Shown piece by piece: positions 4,818 through 5,443 of a stretch of 5,443 nucleotides of DNA. The number at the start of each line of letters is the position of its first letter. Position 1 is the stretch's first letter. Under the pieces are notes generated by a model that was given only the letters and a program-made list of their open reading frames with translations, ran no database searches and was not told the origin of the DNA. The DNA is from an uncultured Caulobacterales bacterium. GTDB taxonomy: Bacteria; Pseudomonadota; Alphaproteobacteria; Caulobacterales; Caulobacteraceae. A program made the position numbers and the translations under genes. The stretch lies in the NCBI GenBank assembly GCA_903889785.1, contig CAISYT010000129.1, positions 1 through 5,443 of the forward strand, given 5' to 3'.

Positions 4818-5443
4818 ATGGCCGACCACATCATCCGCGACATCGGCCTGGCACCCTGGGGCCGTAAGGAAATCGATATTGCCGAGACCGAGATGCCGGG
4901 CCTGATGGCCACGCGCGCCGAGTTCGGCAAGGATCAGGTTCTGAAGGGCGCGCGCATCGCCGGCAGCCTGCACATGACCATCCAGACCGCTGTGCTGATC
5001 GAGACGCTGCAGGCGCTCGGCGCGGAAGTTCGCTGGGCCAGCTGCAACATCTTCTCCACCCAGGACCACGCTGCCGCCGCCATTGCCGCCGCTGGCACGC
5101 CGGTGTTCGCCATCAAGGGCGAGACCCTGCCGGAGTACTGGGACTACGCCCACAAGATCTTCGAATGGCACGACGGCGGCTATCCGAACCTGATCCTCGA
5201 CGATGGCGGCGACGCCACCCTGCTTTGCGTGCTAGGCCCCAAGGCCGAAAAGGACCCCTCGATCCTCGACAATCCAACCAACGAGGAAGAGGAAGCGCTG
5301 TACAGCGTGATGAAGCGCTATCTGAAGGAAAAGCCGGGCTTCTACACGGCCATCCGTGACGCCTGCACTGGGGTTTCGGAAGAAACCACCACGGGCGTGC
5401 ACCGCCTGTATCAAATGGCCGCAAAGGGCGACCTGCCGTTCCC
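4818..5443 (+). CDS. ahcY: S-adenosylhomocysteine hydrolase, N-terminal 208 codons (partial)
   Basis: AhcY splits S-adenosylhomocysteine into adenosine and homocysteine, which relieves product inhibition of methyltransferases and feeds the methionine cycle. The frame is open to the window end, covering somewhat under half of the roughly 465-residue bacterial enzyme. The substrate domain is recognisable. It has GSLHMTIQTAVLIETL with His52, VRWASCNIFSTQDHAAAAI, DDGGDAT (128-134) with the catalytic acidic group, and GVSEETTTGVHRL with the Glu pair at 188-189. Between the last two lies the insertion found in the long bacterial form (about residues 143-180), rich in acidic and lysine residues. The NAD-binding Rossmann domain lies beyond the window. 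The start is ATG 4818, with AGGAG 5 nt upstream. The gene is divergent from bioB, across a 140-bp region with a candidate operator. Confidence 0.96.
   Translation, partial: MADHIIRDIGLAPWGRKEIDIAETEMPGLMATRAEFGKDQVLKGARIAGSLHMTIQTAVLIETLQALGAEVRWASCNIFSTQDHAAAAIAAAGTPVFAIKGETLPEYWDYAHKIFEWHDGGYPNLILDDGGDATLLCVLGPKAEKDPSILDNPTNEEEEALYSVMKRYLKEKPGFYTAIRDACTGVSEETTTGVHRLYQMAAKGDLPF

Overview
This window comes from a high-GC alphaproteobacterium. The evidence is the gene order chvI-chvG-hprK-EIIA(Man family)-HPr, with a short HprK that lacks the N-terminal domain of the Firmicutes enzyme. From memory, this order is characteristic of Rhizobiales and Caulobacterales (ChvI/ChvG, ExoS/ChvI, BvrR/BvrS). 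I cannot assign a genus. My hand count gives about 68% G+C in part of chvG (positions 961-1200).

Positions 1-2960, plus strand, hold one tightly packed unit: the 3' end of a ChvI-type response regulator, its ChvG-type sensor kinase, HPr kinase/phosphorylase, a PTS EIIA and HPr. Every junction overlaps, by 32 nt for chvI/chvG and 4 nt for each of the other three (one TTGA, two ATGA), so translational coupling is likely. Together they form an envelope-stress two-component system plus a permease-free regulatory PTS. HPr carries both the His for the PEP relay and the Ser that HprK phosphorylates.

Positions 2957-4677, minus strand, hold two genes facing the PTS unit. The first in transcription order is a biotin synthase gene (bioB) that is clearly a pseudogene. 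It has an apparent 4-nt deletion, an apparent 94-nt deletion at a short sequence repeat, and a Cys-to-Tyr change in the radical-SAM cluster motif. Adding the two inferred deletions back gives exactly 999 nt (332 codons plus stop). The second is an intact DUF5672-type protein (putative glycosyltransferase-like) with visibly lower G+C (about 55% at 3001-3240). Its stop codon and that of HPr share a single CTAG palindrome.

Positions 4678-4817 are a 140-bp divergent intergenic region. It holds an A+T-rich imperfect palindrome, a possible hairpin just upstream of ahcY, and a six-codon mini-ORF with a near-consensus Shine-Dalgarno that ends on the bioB start codon.

Positions 4818-5443, plus strand, hold the first 208 codons of S-adenosylhomocysteine hydrolase (ahcY), which runs off the window. 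As I recall, ahcY directly follows the HPr gene in rhizobia such as Sinorhizobium meliloti, so the bioB/DUF5672 block appears to interrupt an otherwise conserved neighbourhood. I see no RNA gene, insertion sequence or CRISPR array. The most noteworthy content is the decayed bioB and the rearranged block around it, rather than a new multi-gene system.
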